A DNA stretch of 64,000 nt from CAITWD01 sp963842065 (GTDB lineage Bacteria; Actinomycetota; Thermoleophilia; Miltoncostaeales; Miltoncostaeaceae): positions 434,001-498,000 of the forward strand of contig CAWJEW010000006.1 of the NCBI GenBank assembly GCA_963842065.1, given 5' to 3'. Each line of letters begins with the position of its first letter. Position 1 is the stretch's first letter. Below the pieces are notes generated by a model that saw only the letters and a list, made by a program, of their open reading frames with translations, ran no database searches and was not told the origin of the DNA. Made by a program: the position numbers and the translations under genes. Positions 1 through 8,450 of this stretch are shown piece after piece.

Positions 1-504
1 CCCGCCGGCGCCGAGCGCGGCCAGCACCGGGACCCACCATCGGCCCGGATGGGCCGCGATCCCGAGGGCGAGGCCGATGGCCGCGGCCGGCAGGACGATC
101 ACATCGGGGATCAGCTGGTGCTCGAGGTCGATGACGACCACCGGCACCAGCACCATGCCCAACAGGGCGGCGGCAAGACCCGTCAGGGTCGGCCCGAAGA
201 CGGCGATCGCGCCGGCGGCGAGCAGTGCGGTCGCGGCCTCGATCGCCGGATAACGCCAGTGGATGCCGTTCCCGCAGCCCCGGCAGCGCCCCCGCTGCCA
301 GAGCCACGATCCGACCGGGACGAGCTCCCGGTTGTTGAGCGTCCGGTCACAGCCGGTGCAATGGGACCGCGGGGTGACGACCGACTCGCCGCGCGGCCAG
401 CGCCACACGACGACGGTCCAAAAGGAGCCGACCGCCAAGCCGATGACCCCGGCCAACAGCGTCCACCACCACAGCGGAATCGATGCGGATGCCCCACCCG
501 TCAT
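1..504 (-). CDS. pilD: Prepilin peptidase (A24 family), C-terminus cut by window edge
   Basis: Membrane aspartic peptidase that cleaves the prepilin leader, and in the family also N-methylates the new N-terminus. The 168 visible residues include a GSF.TVVVWR.P segment after the first membrane helix and the zinc-binding pairs C49/C52 and C74/C77 of the N-terminal methylation domain. They also include the first catalytic aspartate, D126, in VIDLEHQLIPD. The second catalytic Asp lies beyond the edge. The ATG overlaps the stop of the upstream fibronectin-III gene as ATGA, so the two are translationally coupled. The substrates are presumably the two pilins at 3.4-4.6 kb. Confidence 0.9.
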   Translation of the reverse strand, partial: MTGGASASIPLWWWTLLAGVIGLAVGSFWTVVVWRWPRGESVVTPRSHCTGCDRTLNNRELVPVGSWLWQRGRCRGCGNGIHWRYPAIEAATALLAAGAIAVFGPTLTGLAAALLGMVLVPVVVIDLEHQLIPDVIVLPAAAIGLALGIAAHPGRWWVPVLAALGAGG

Positions 505-3158
505 TTGATCACGATCACGTCGTAGACGAACAGTGCGCGCGCGCTCGAGCCGACGGCGGCCATCGTCTGGTCGGCGTCGGTCGGCACGTACAGGCGCAAG
601 TGCTGGGTGCCGGTGCTGAACTTCGCCCGCAGGTTCAGCGAAAAGCGCTCCCGCGAAGGCACCCGCACGAGGTTGCTCCAGCCGTATGAGGTTTCGAACT
701 GGATCCAGGCCGGACGGATCGGGTAGACGAATCCGCTCATGCCGTAGGTGTGCCCGCGCACCACCCGTGAGCGCGTCAGGGTGAACGACACGCGCGGCAG
801 GACCGTGACGTCGAACGACGCGACGCCCTCGTCAAATGGCAGGTTGCCCGACCAGCGCAGCTGCCAGTCGGCACTGCGGGTCATCGACAGCGCGAACGCA
901 AAGCGCCCGCTGCTGTCGGCGGCAATTGCGGCGACCGGCGAGTAGGTCTCGCTCGGGTACAGGCGCCGCTCGAGGATCAGCGTCGGGTTCGCGACCGGGG
1001 ACCCGTTGGCCACCAGCTGGCCGACGACGGTGATGCGCGTGCCGTAGGAGACCCGCGTCGGGATGGTGTTGAGGTTGAACTGCGGCGGCAGGTGGCTGAT
1101 GAACGTCTGCGTGTCGCTCCAGGCCCCTGTGTCCGAGTTGCACAGCTCGGCCCGCACGTGCCAGTACCACGTCCCGGGGTGCGTGACGAGGCTGCCCGGG
1201 GGCACATATGCGGTCTGGGCCGTGTTGGCGCCCGAGGGGATCGAGGACCCACCGCCGCCGCCGTCGGCTGCCGGGAACGTCGCGGAATCCGAGACCTGGA
1301 CGTCGTAGCTGCAGGCCCCGTTGACCGGGCTCCAGGACAACTCGGGCGATGCGATCACCGTCGCGCCGTCGGTCGGTGCCGCGGGCGTCGGGGCCGGCGG
1401 GTTGATCACGAAGCTCTGCGGCGGCGAATTGTAGGTCAGGCTGTTGCCGGCCTCGTCCATCGGCCGCACCCGCCAGTACCAGGTGCCCGAGGTCAGCGGC
1501 GATCCTTGCGCGTCGTTCCACCATGTGCCGAGGCCGAAGGCGGTCATGCTCTCGGTCGAGGAGTCGGCGAACTGCTCATCCCGGCTGACCTGAAGCTGAT
1601 ATTCGCCGGCGCCGGGGATGTCCGACCAGGTAAACAGCGGCGATGCCGTCACCACCCCGCTGGCCGCGGTGCCCACGGTCGGCTGGGTCTGCTTGGTGAA
1701 CGTCGCGGTCGGGACCAGCGTCTCGTCGACCATGTAGTTCGGGTCGTCGGAATTGGCGTTTGATCCCCACACCACGCGCCAGTAGTACCCCCCGTTGACC
1801 TCGTTGTCGGGCAGCGGGCTCCGCATGGCCCAGGCGGTGTTGGTCGTCAGATCCGAAAAGACGATGTTGTTGAACTGGCTGTCGGTCGCGATGTCGACGC
1901 GGTAGACCTCGGCGCCCGTGACCGGGGTCCAGCTGAGAATCGGCGTCAGCGCCGTGGTGCTCGCCACGGTGTCCGACGACAACGTGGGCACCGACGAGGT
2001 CACCGTCGGCGCCTGGAGCGTGAAGGTGTCGACCGCGCTCCAGGTCCCCAGGACCCCGTCGACGACCGGCCGCACGCGCCACCAGTATTGCCCGGGGGCG
2101 ATCCCGTTGGACTGGGTCTCCGAGAGATCCGGCACGTACGCGGTGCTTGCGGTCGGACTGTTGACGACCAGCTCGCCCGAGGTGAAGTTGTACTGCTGCT
2201 TGGTCACCTGTACGTCGTAGGACGACGCGCCCGCGACCGGATCCCACTGCAGCTCGAAACTGTCGACCGTCGCACCGTCGGCCGGCGCCGTGGTCGTCGG
2301 CGCGACCCACGCCTTCGTATAGCTCGACTCGACGGTCCACGGGCCGGGGTTGTTGGCGGCGTCGAACGCCCGCACGCGCCAGACGTAGTTCCCATCCGGC
2401 AGGACTGAGTTTTCCCCGGGGGCGACACCGGTCTGGGTCACCAGACCGGAGTCGAAGACGGGCGATGCAAACTGATCGCCCGGTGCGATCTGGGCCTGAT
2501 AGTAGGCGGCCCCGGGAACGGGATTCCAACTCAAGTACGGCGTCACGAGGATCAGGCTTGCCGGCGCCCCTCCGGGCGTGTCCGAGAGCACCCCGCCGGT
2601 GACGGTCCCGTCCCATTCCTTGGCGAACGTCGCCACCGCACTCGTGATCCCGCGCGTCCCGGCCTGGTCATACGCCGTCACGCGCCACCAGTACGTGCCG
2701 TCGGCCAGGATCGCCTCGGGCGCGATCTGGGCCTGATCGGTGGTCTGGCTCCAGACGATCTTCGAAAAGCCCGGCGAGGCCGAGATCTCGACGTCATACG
2801 AGACGGCTCCCGGCACCGGGATCCAGGACAGCACCACCGGCTGTTGGGGGGCGACAAGCGGGTTCACGGTCTGGTTCGGTATCAGGCCCACCGGCAGGCT
2901 CGAACCCGGATCGGCGGCAAATGGTGACGGCGCGTCGTTGGTCGGCGGCACCAGCGGCGCGTTGGCGCGCGTTGCCGTCTGCGCCGGTGCAGCACCCGCG
3001 CCGACCGCGACCACTGCGGCGATCGCGGCGATGGCCACGGCGAACACCGCGCGCGTCCATCCACGCCGCACCGCCAAAGAGATGCCGCGCGGTGGACGCC
3101 CCCCATCGGGGTCGGGGGCACTCCTCGATGCACGGTGAGACTCACGCGGATGGCTCAC
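501..3158 (-). CDS. Secreted fibronectin type III repeat protein
   Basis: An 885-residue exported protein. A basic N-terminus is followed by a hydrophobic segment at about residues 35-60 (signal peptide or anchor). Six fibronectin-III-like units follow at about 100-690. Each opens with W.PV.GA..Y.V.I and closes with a YWWRV-type strand. Two more beta-rich Ig-like units fill 695-885. No catalytic motif is visible, so an adhesin or surface scaffold role is inferred. The GTG start is supported by AAGGA seven bases upstream. It lies between the pilins and prepilin peptidase and is coupled to the latter by ATGA, which suggests a pilus-associated or co-exported surface protein. Confidence 0.75.
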   Translation of the reverse strand: MSHPRESHRASRSAPDPDGGRPPRGISLAVRRGWTRAVFAVAIAAIAAVVAVGAGAAPAQTATRANAPLVPPTNDAPSPFAADPGSSLPVGLIPNQTVNPLVAPQQPVVLSWIPVPGAVSYDVEISASPGFSKIVWSQTTDQAQIAPEAILADGTYWWRVTAYDQAGTRGITSAVATFAKEWDGTVTGGVLSDTPGGAPASLILVTPYLSWNPVPGAAYYQAQIAPGDQFASPVFDSGLVTQTGVAPGENSVLPDGNYVWRVRAFDAANNPGPWTVESSYTKAWVAPTTTAPADGATVDSFELQWDPVAGASSYDVQVTKQQYNFTSGELVVNSPTASTAYVPDLSETQSNGIAPGQYWWRVRPVVDGVLGTWSAVDTFTLQAPTVTSSVPTLSSDTVASTTALTPILSWTPVTGAEVYRVDIATDSQFNNIVFSDLTTNTAWAMRSPLPDNEVNGGYYWRVVWGSNANSDDPNYMVDETLVPTATFTKQTQPTVGTAASGVVTASPLFTWSDIPGAGEYQLQVSRDEQFADSSTESMTAFGLGTWWNDAQGSPLTSGTWYWRVRPMDEAGNSLTYNSPPQSFVINPPAPTPAAPTDGATVIASPELSWSPVNGACSYDVQVSDSATFPAADGGGGGSSIPSGANTAQTAYVPPGSLVTHPGTWYWHVRAELCNSDTGAWSDTQTFISHLPPQFNLNTIPTRVSYGTRITVVGQLVANGSPVANPTLILERRLYPSETYSPVAAIAADSSGRFAFALSMTRSADWQLRWSGNLPFDEGVASFDVTVLPRVSFTLTRSRVVRGHTYGMSGFVYPIRPAWIQFETSYGWSNLVRVPSRERFSLNLRAKFSTGTQHLRLYVPTDADQTMAAVGSSARALFVYDVIVIK

Positions 3159-3346
3159 GAACAGGTCCTTGGGTGGCGCGACGGTCCAGACGGGGCCGAC
3201 GGCTGCCTGCCCACGGTGGTTCTATCGGCGCGGGTCCCCGAAACACTGAGACCTTCGCCGGTGTTTATTGCGCCGGGCGGCCAGGCCCGTTGCACGCAGG
3301 CCGGTGCCGGCCGCGCACCCCCTGATTCCCCGACGCTGACCAACGA

Positions 3347-3374
3347 CGAAGGGCCCGCCGTGGCGGGCCCTTCG
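3347..3374 (-). terminator. GC-rich hairpin after pilin copy A
   Basis: A 13-bp perfect stem (CGAAGGGCCCGCC pairing with its complement) with a 2-nt centre lies about 60 bases downstream of the first pilin stop. There is no strong U tract, so it is terminator-like only. An identical hairpin follows the second pilin. Confidence 0.6.
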
Positions 3375-3431
3375 CGAGTGCTCGTGCGCTGCGGTGAGCG
3401 GACCCACCGACACGCGATGTTGGTGTGCGCG

Positions 3432-3875
3432 CTACCAGGTGCCGGTGGCGCCACCGCTCGTGGTGTACGTGCGGGCGACCGGCGGGGTGTTGGCGAGGTT
3501 CTTGGTGTACACGAACGTCGATCCGCTCTTGCTGACCGTGGTCAGCACGTAGCCGTTGGCGTTCACGCTCACCTCGACCTGGTTCAGGCCGGCGCTGGCG
3601 GCCGTGGTCTGGAAGGTGAATGCGGGCTCGATCGCCTGAAGCTGCGCGACGGTGATCGTCGAGTAGTTCTGGGTGCTCGAGTACGCGGCTTCCATGTCGC
3701 TGGCCGAGTTGCGCAGCAGCGATTCGGCTGCGGCGTCGTTTGCCTTACCTTGCTGACCGAGGAACGTCGGGATCGCAATCGCGGCCAAGAGGCCGATGAT
3801 GATCACGACCACGAGGAGTTCGATCAGGGTGAAACCCCTCTGCCGCGCTGCGCGGCTGCGGAGTCTGTTGATCAT
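3432..3875 (-). CDS. pilA: Type IV pilin, copy A
   Basis: A 147-residue type IV prepilin. It has a short basic leader ending in G14, then the class III N-terminal helix FTLIELLVVVIIIGLLA with the conserved Glu at +5. A small beta-rich C-terminal domain ends in GATGTW. It is cleaved by prepilin peptidase and polymerised by PilB/PilC. The ATG at 3875 was chosen because GGAGGAG lies just upstream and the leader matches the prepilin consensus; longer open frames upstream lack this. It differs from copy B at residue 68 only (T versus S). Confidence 0.93.
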   Translation of the reverse strand: MINRLRSRAARQRGFTLIELLVVVIIIGLLAAIAIPTFLGQQGKANDAAAESLLRNSASDMEAAYSSTQNYSTITVAQLQAIEPAFTFQTTAASAGLNQVEVSVNANGYVLTTVSKSGSTFVYTKNLANTPPVARTYTTSGGATGTW

Positions 3876-3975
3876 CGGGTCTCCTCCAAGAGAGCGTTGA
3901 CGCCCGGGCAAGCCATGCATCGTGGGAGCAGTGCAGCTCCGGGCACCCGTCTCATCGACCCGTGGTTGTCGATAC

Positions 3976-4004
3976 TTAATAACGCTCTTCAAACAATTTG
4001 CTAA
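3976..4004 (-). promoter_or_regulatory. Candidate promoter of pilin copy A
   Basis: TTAGCA (4004-3999) and TATTAA (3981-3976) are separated by 17 bases on the minus strand, about 100 bp upstream of the ATG in an AT-rich patch. The patch shares GTTAG..AATT and TTAAGT with the region upstream of pilin copy B. The assignment is by resemblance to -35/-10 elements only. Confidence 0.35.
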
Positions 4005-4063
4005 CGATTTGCCGCCGCCTCGCCCCGGCCGGGCGCACCCACACAGCGCGTCCTGACCAACGA

Positions 4064-4091
4064 CGAAGGGCCCGCCGTGGCGGGCCCTTCG
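4064..4091 (-). terminator. GC-rich hairpin after pilin copy B
   Basis: Identical to the 13-bp stem at 3347-3374. It would terminate the upstream pilin transcript and so separate copy B from copy A, which has its own promoter region. Confidence 0.6.
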
Positions 4092-4148
4092 CGAGTGCTC
4101 GTGCGCTGCGGTGAGCGGACCCACCGACACGCGATGTTGGTGTGCGCG

Positions 4149-4592
4149 CTACCAGGTGCCGGTGGCGCCACCGCTCGTGGTGTACGTGCGGGCGACCGGC
4201 GGGGTGTTGGCGAGGTTCTTGGTGTACACGAACGTCGATCCGCTCTTGCTGACCGTGGTCAGCACGTAGCCGTTGGCGTTCACGCTCACCTCGACCTGGT
4301 TCAGGCCGGCGCTGGCGGCCGTGGTCTGGAAGGTGAATGCGGGCTCGATCGCCTGAAGCTGCGCGACGGTGATCGTCGAGTAGTTCTGGCTGCTCGAGTA
4401 CGCGGCTTCCATGTCGCTGGCCGAGTTGCGCAGCAGCGATTCGGCTGCGGCGTCGTTTGCCTTACCTTGCTGACCGAGGAACGTCGGGATCGCAATCGCG
4501 GCCAAGAGGCCGATGATGATCACGACCACGAGGAGTTCGATCAGGGTGAAACCCCTCTGCCGCGCTGCGCGGCTGCGGAGTCTGTTGATCAT
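4149..4592 (-). CDS. pilA: Type IV pilin, copy B
   Basis: A 147-residue prepilin identical to copy A except Ser at residue 68. It has the same G14 cleavage site, FTLIELL helix and GGAGGAG ribosome-binding site. It has its own upstream region, so the two copies could be expressed under different conditions while giving the same subunit. It is divergent from rnhA. Confidence 0.93.
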   Translation of the reverse strand: MINRLRSRAARQRGFTLIELLVVVIIIGLLAAIAIPTFLGQQGKANDAAAESLLRNSASDMEAAYSSSQNYSTITVAQLQAIEPAFTFQTTAASAGLNQVEVSVNANGYVLTTVSKSGSTFVYTKNLANTPPVARTYTTSGGATGTW

Positions 4593-4690
4593 CGGGTCTC
4601 CTCCAAGAGAGCGTTGACGCCCGCGGGGAACCCCACGGCACAGACCGGGCGGACTCGCGGGCACTCCATACATCGGCCGTCCTCGTGCAG

Positions 4691-4719
4691 ACTTAACACT
4701 CGCCCTAAGAATTCCCTAA
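4691..4719 (-). promoter_or_regulatory. Candidate promoter region of pilin copy B
   Basis: On the minus strand GTTAGGG-AATTC-TTAGGG is followed by TTAAGT about 100 bp before the ATG. It shares GTTAG..AATT and TTAAGT with the copy A region, with spacing 2 bp shorter. The doubled TTAGGG could be a regulator site; this is inference. Confidence 0.3.
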
Positions 4720-4769
4720 CAACTTCGCGTCCGTTCTTCCCGGGACCGGTCGCGGTAATCTCGGAGCCC

Positions 4770-5330
4770 ATGACTGCGCACGCGCTCACCTCCCCCATCA
4801 CGCTCATCACCGATGGCGCGTGCTCGGGCAATGGCACCGCCGACGCCCGCGGCGGCTGGGCGGCGATCCTCGTCGATCGCAGGGGGCACGAGCTCGTGCT
4901 GACCGGCGGCGAAGCGCCGTCGACCAACAACCGCATGGAGCTGATGGCCGCCCTCGAGGGTCTGGCGGCAGCGCCCGAGGGCGCCGACATCGAGCTGGTC
5001 ACCGACTCGACCTACCTCGCCAACGCGATCTCGCAAGGGTGGCTCGATGGGTGGCAGCGCCGTGGCTGGCGCACCGCCGCCAAGCAGCCGGTCGCCAACC
5101 GCGAGCTGTGGGAGCGCATGATCCGCGAGCTGGCACGCCACGCACGGGTTCGCACCACGCTGGTGCGCGGGCACACCGGGCACGAGGCCAACGAGCGGGC
5201 CGACCGCCTTGCCCAGCAGGCCGCGCTCGAGGACTACGGGCCCGCGCCACCGGCCGCTGCACCGTCCGCTGCGCCGGCCCCCGACGCGGGCGGGGAGGAT
5301 CTCCAGCTCGGATTTACGTTCGAGAAGTGA
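4770..5330 (+). CDS. rnhA: Ribonuclease HI
   Basis: Cleaves the RNA strand of RNA-DNA hybrids. The 186-residue protein shows the catalytic carboxylates D15 (TDGACSGNG), E57 (NRMELMAALE), D79 (TDSTYL) and D145 (ERADRLA), plus H135 in the VRGHTGH loop. An Ala/Pro-rich tail of about 30 residues extends past the usual 150-residue domain. The ATG at 4770 gives the canonical N-terminus; the open frame reads much further upstream but lies antisense to the pilin gene there. Confidence 0.95.
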   Translation: MTAHALTSPITLITDGACSGNGTADARGGWAAILVDRRGHELVLTGGEAPSTNNRMELMAALEGLAAAPEGADIELVTDSTYLANAISQGWLDGWQRRGWRTAAKQPVANRELWERMIRELARHARVRTTLVRGHTGHEANERADRLAQQAALEDYGPAPPAAAPSAAPAPDAGGEDLQLGFTFEK

Positions 5331-5374
5331 CCACGCATGCGGCACGAGCGGCCAACCCCTGCAACAATCGGGGT

Positions 5375-6535
5375 ATGCAGTCCTCAATCCCGCTCGGACG
5401 TATCGCTGGAATCCCGGTCAGTGCCAACTGGAGCCTGGTGATCCTGCTGGGACTGCTGGGCTGGCAATTGGACCAGACCATCTTCCCCTCCGCCGATCCG
5501 GGGCTGTCCGCATCGGCCTACCTGGCGATGGGCGCGATCTCCGGGGTGGCGTTCGCCGTGTCGATCCTGCTGCATGAGTTCGGTCACGCGCTGGTGGCCC
5601 GCCGCGAGGGCATGACGATCCACAGCATCACGCTGTGGCTGTTCGGCGGCGTCGCACGCTTCGAGGGCTTCTTCCCGAGCGGTGCCGCCGAGGTCCGCGT
5701 GGCGCTCGCCGGACCGGCGGTGTCGCTGGCGCTCGGCTCCGGACTGTATGGGATCGCCCAGCTTTCGAGCCTGCCCGTCGCCGCGCAGACGGTCCTGTGG
5801 TGGCTGGCGATGATCAACCTCATCTTGGGCGTGTTCAACATGCTCCCCGCCCTGCCGCTCGACGGCGGGCGGACCTTGCGTGGGATCGCCTGGGCCGTCA
5901 CGGGCAGCCTGCGCAAGGCGACCAACATCGCCATGCACGTCTCGCGCGTGATCGCAATCGGCGTCATCGTCGTCGGCATCATGCTGGCGGTCTCGCTGGG
6001 CGACATGATCGGCGGGATCTGGCTCGCGTTTATCGGCGTGTTCATCCTCCAGGCGGCGACCATCGAGGCGCAGGTGAACACGGTGCCGGCCACCGCGCCG
6101 GCGAGCCGCGCCGGGCGGGTCAACGCGGTGCCGGCCGCGGTGCCGGCGACCGTCGAGGCGCGGCGGATCCGCGACGTCATGCATCCGTTCACGGCGAGTG
6201 TCACGCCCACGACCCCGATCGAGACCATCGCCGGCGCGCTCACCGCGGCAGCGCCCGGGACGGCCTACCCCGTGATCGCCGACGGCGAGGTGCAGGGGCT
6301 GTTGCTGCGCGAGGTGGTGCTCGCGCTGCCGTTCGAGCGCTGGCATGCGGCGGCGGCGGAAGATCTGATGATCCGCCGTCCGGATCTGACCGTGATCGCG
6401 CCCGACGCACCCCTCGGGGCCGCCCAGCGGGCGATCGCCCATGACCGGTGGGGGCGCGCGCTCGTGGTCGACGACGGCATCCTGGTGGGCATCGTCGGCC
6501 TGCAGGATCTGGACGGACGCCCAATCGCGATCTAA
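5375..6535 (+). CDS. Site-2 protease family (M50) with CBS domains
   Basis: An intramembrane metalloprotease of 386 residues. It has several membrane helices in residues 15-235, the zinc motif H67-E-F-G-H71, and the third ligand D163 in NMLPALPLDGGR. Two CBS motifs fill about 255-386. Architecture matches the actinobacterial Rip3-like S2P-CBS group, whose substrates are mostly unknown; anti-sigma factors are typical for S2Ps. It follows rnhA by 44 bp. Its stop overlaps that of convergent metW within CTAA. Confidence 0.88.
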   Translation: MQSSIPLGRIAGIPVSANWSLVILLGLLGWQLDQTIFPSADPGLSASAYLAMGAISGVAFAVSILLHEFGHALVARREGMTIHSITLWLFGGVARFEGFFPSGAAEVRVALAGPAVSLALGSGLYGIAQLSSLPVAAQTVLWWLAMINLILGVFNMLPALPLDGGRTLRGIAWAVTGSLRKATNIAMHVSRVIAIGVIVVGIMLAVSLGDMIGGIWLAFIGVFILQAATIEAQVNTVPATAPASRAGRVNAVPAAVPATVEARRIRDVMHPFTASVTPTTPIETIAGALTAAAPGTAYPVIADGEVQGLLLREVVLALPFERWHAAAAEDLMIRRPDLTVIAPDAPLGAAQRAIAHDRWGRALVVDDGILVGIVGLQDLDGRPIAI

Positions 6536-7164
6536 CCGGCGCGGGCGCCTCCACGCAGGCCGGAGCGCGGGGCACGGTGCACGATGTACGCCGCTGCCCG
6601 CGCGAAGGCGTTGGGCCGACGAGTCGCGAGCCCCGTCGCGGGGCTCCCGTCCGCGGCGAGCACGACGGGCTCCCCGCACACGAGCCCCTCGGCATGCACG
6701 AGCGCCTCGAAGTCGCGGATGCTGCACGGATGGATGTTCGAGGTCTCGAACCAGCGCCTGGCGGTCGGCTGCGGGATCGGCATGCGTCCGCGCACGAGCA
6801 GCTCCAGCCGGAGCGCGATGTGCCCGTAGTTGACGAACGAGACGATGCCCGTGTCTGCGACGCGCATCATCTCCCGCAGGACGAGCGCCGGGCGGCGCGT
6901 GGCCTGCAGGGTGTGCGACAACACCACCACGTCGAACGATCCGTCGGTGAAGTCCGGCAGCCCTTCGTCGATGTCGGCGGCGACGACGGGAATCCCGCGT
7001 GCCACGCAGGCGTGGAAGGCCTCCGAGGACACCTCGACGCCCTGGCCCTGGCAGCCGCGGTGCCGGATCAGCTCCTCCAGCAGCGTGCCGTCGCCGCAGC
7101 CGAGGTCCAGCACCCGCGAGCCCGGGGGCACCATATCGGCGATGACCCCGAGGTCCAGCCGCAT
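6532..7164 (-). CDS. metW: Methionine biosynthesis protein MetW (SAM-methyltransferase fold)
   Basis: A 210-residue class I methyltransferase-fold protein with motif I VLDLGCGDG at about residues 18-26 and VVLSHTLQ in the motif II/III region. This is the MetW pattern. MetW acts with MetX in homoserine acylation in several bacteria. The ATG overlaps the metX stop as TGATG, so it is the last gene of metY-metX-metW. The adjacency to metX is the strongest support for MetW over a generic methyltransferase. Confidence 0.9.
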   Translation of the reverse strand: MRLDLGVIADMVPPGSRVLDLGCGDGTLLEELIRHRGCQGQGVEVSSEAFHACVARGIPVVAADIDEGLPDFTDGSFDVVVLSHTLQATRRPALVLREMMRVADTGIVSFVNYGHIALRLELLVRGRMPIPQPTARRWFETSNIHPCSIRDFEALVHAEGLVCGEPVVLAADGSPATGLATRRPNAFARAAAYIVHRAPRSGLRGGARAG

Positions 7165-8345
7165 CAGATCCCCCCGGCGTCCTGGAAGCCCGGGCCGGCG
7201 TCGACGCGCTGCAGGAAGTTGGCCACGGTCCGATGGTATTCGGGGATGACCAACAGGAACGAATCGTGTCCGTGGGGCGAGGTGATCTCCCGGAAGCTCA
7301 CCGGCACGCGGTGCGCCGCCAGCACCTGGACGATCTCGCGCGAGTGGGCGGTATCGAAGCGCCAATCCGAATCAAAGCTCACGACCAGAAACGGCGTGGT
7401 GAGCGCCTCCAGCTTGGGCCCGGCCTGCACCATGTCGCCGAACGGGTCGAAGTAGTCCATGGCGCGGGTCAGGTACAGATAGCTGTTGGCATCGAACCGG
7501 CGCAGGAACACCTCGCCTTGGTGGTGCAGATAGCTCTCAACCTGAAAATCGACGTCGAACCCGAACCTGGGCGTGCTGCCGTTCTGCAGGCGCCGGCCGA
7601 ACCTCTCGCGCATCCCTTCCTCGGACAGGTACGTGATGTGGGCCATCATCCGCGCCACGGCCAGGCCGGCGTCCGGACGCGCGCCGATGCGCTGATAGTC
7701 CCCACCATGGAAGTTCGGGTCGCGCATGATGGCCTCGCGCGCGACGGCAGAGAACGCGATGTTCTGGGCGGAGAGTCGGCTGGTCGCGCACACGAGTACC
7801 GCGGCGCCGAGCTCGTCGGGATACTCCATCGCCCATTGGAGGACCTGCATGCCGCCGAGCGAGCCACCGATGGCCGCTCGCAGCCGGACGATGCCCAAGC
7901 GGCGCATCAGCGCACGATGCACGTTGACCAGGTCGCCGACGGTAAACAGCGGGAAGCGCAGGCCATACGGCTCACCGGTCTCCGGATTGGTCGAGGACGG
8001 CCCGGTGCTGCCCATGCAGCCGCCCAGCAGATTGGGGCACACCACGAAGAACCGGTCGGTGTCGACCGGCTTGCCCGGGCCGATGATGTTGTCCCACCAG
8101 CCCGGGCGGGTCGGGTCCCCGTGGTGGCCGGCCGCGTGGGCGTCGCCGGTCAGCGCGTGACAGATAATGACCGTGTTGGACCGCTCGGCGTCGAGCTCGC
8201 CGTAGGTCTCGTAGGCCACCTGAACCGGCGCGAGCCGGTGGCCGCTTTCGAGTTCGAGCGGATGATGGGCGTCGAACAGCTCGACGCGCTGCGTCGCGAC
8301 GAGGCCGACCGAGGCCCCGAGCTCGGTATGCACGGCGTCAGACAC
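7164..8345 (-). CDS. metX: Homoserine O-acetyltransferase (MetX)
   Basis: An alpha/beta-hydrolase acyltransferase of 393 residues that acylates homoserine in methionine synthesis. The nucleophile is S162 in GGSLGGMQ. The acid is in FDSDWRFD and the His in SPHGHDSF. NLLGGCMGSTGP is typical of the family. Acetyl versus succinyl donor specificity cannot be settled by eye. It lies 105 bp downstream of metY and is coupled to metW. Confidence 0.93.
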   Translation of the reverse strand: MSDAVHTELGASVGLVATQRVELFDAHHPLELESGHRLAPVQVAYETYGELDAERSNTVIICHALTGDAHAAGHHGDPTRPGWWDNIIGPGKPVDTDRFFVVCPNLLGGCMGSTGPSSTNPETGEPYGLRFPLFTVGDLVNVHRALMRRLGIVRLRAAIGGSLGGMQVLQWAMEYPDELGAAVLVCATSRLSAQNIAFSAVAREAIMRDPNFHGGDYQRIGARPDAGLAVARMMAHITYLSEEGMRERFGRRLQNGSTPRFGFDVDFQVESYLHHQGEVFLRRFDANSYLYLTRAMDYFDPFGDMVQAGPKLEALTTPFLVVSFDSDWRFDTAHSREIVQVLAAHRVPVSFREITSPHGHDSFLLVIPEYHRTVANFLQRVDAGPGFQDAGGI

Positions 8346-8450
8346 GTGCCCTACATCCTCCCCGTTTCACGCGCGAGGCGCGCGCGGCACCCGAGGGTGT
8401 CGCGCACGCCCACGCGCGTGGATTGGCGCGGATCTGGCGATCCGGGCCGG

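Larger units (their letters stand above)
3336..3906. repeat. Direct repeat copy 1 containing pilin A
   Basis: 571 bp matching 4053-4623 with a spacing of exactly 717 bp. The only difference noticed is in one codon (ACC versus AGC, pilin residue 68). The repeat covers the terminator hairpin, the whole pilin gene and about 30 bp of leader including the ribosome-binding site. The promoter regions upstream are outside it and have diverged. Confidence 0.93.
4053..4623. repeat. Direct repeat copy 2 containing pilin B
   Basis: Second copy of the 571-bp duplication (see 3336-3906). The near identity implies recent duplication or ongoing gene conversion. Confidence 0.93.

Noticed and set aside
3336..4623. 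Repeat array reminiscent of CRISPR
   Set aside because: There are only two long copies and they contain a gene; no short repeats with unique spacers are present. No CRISPR array was seen elsewhere.
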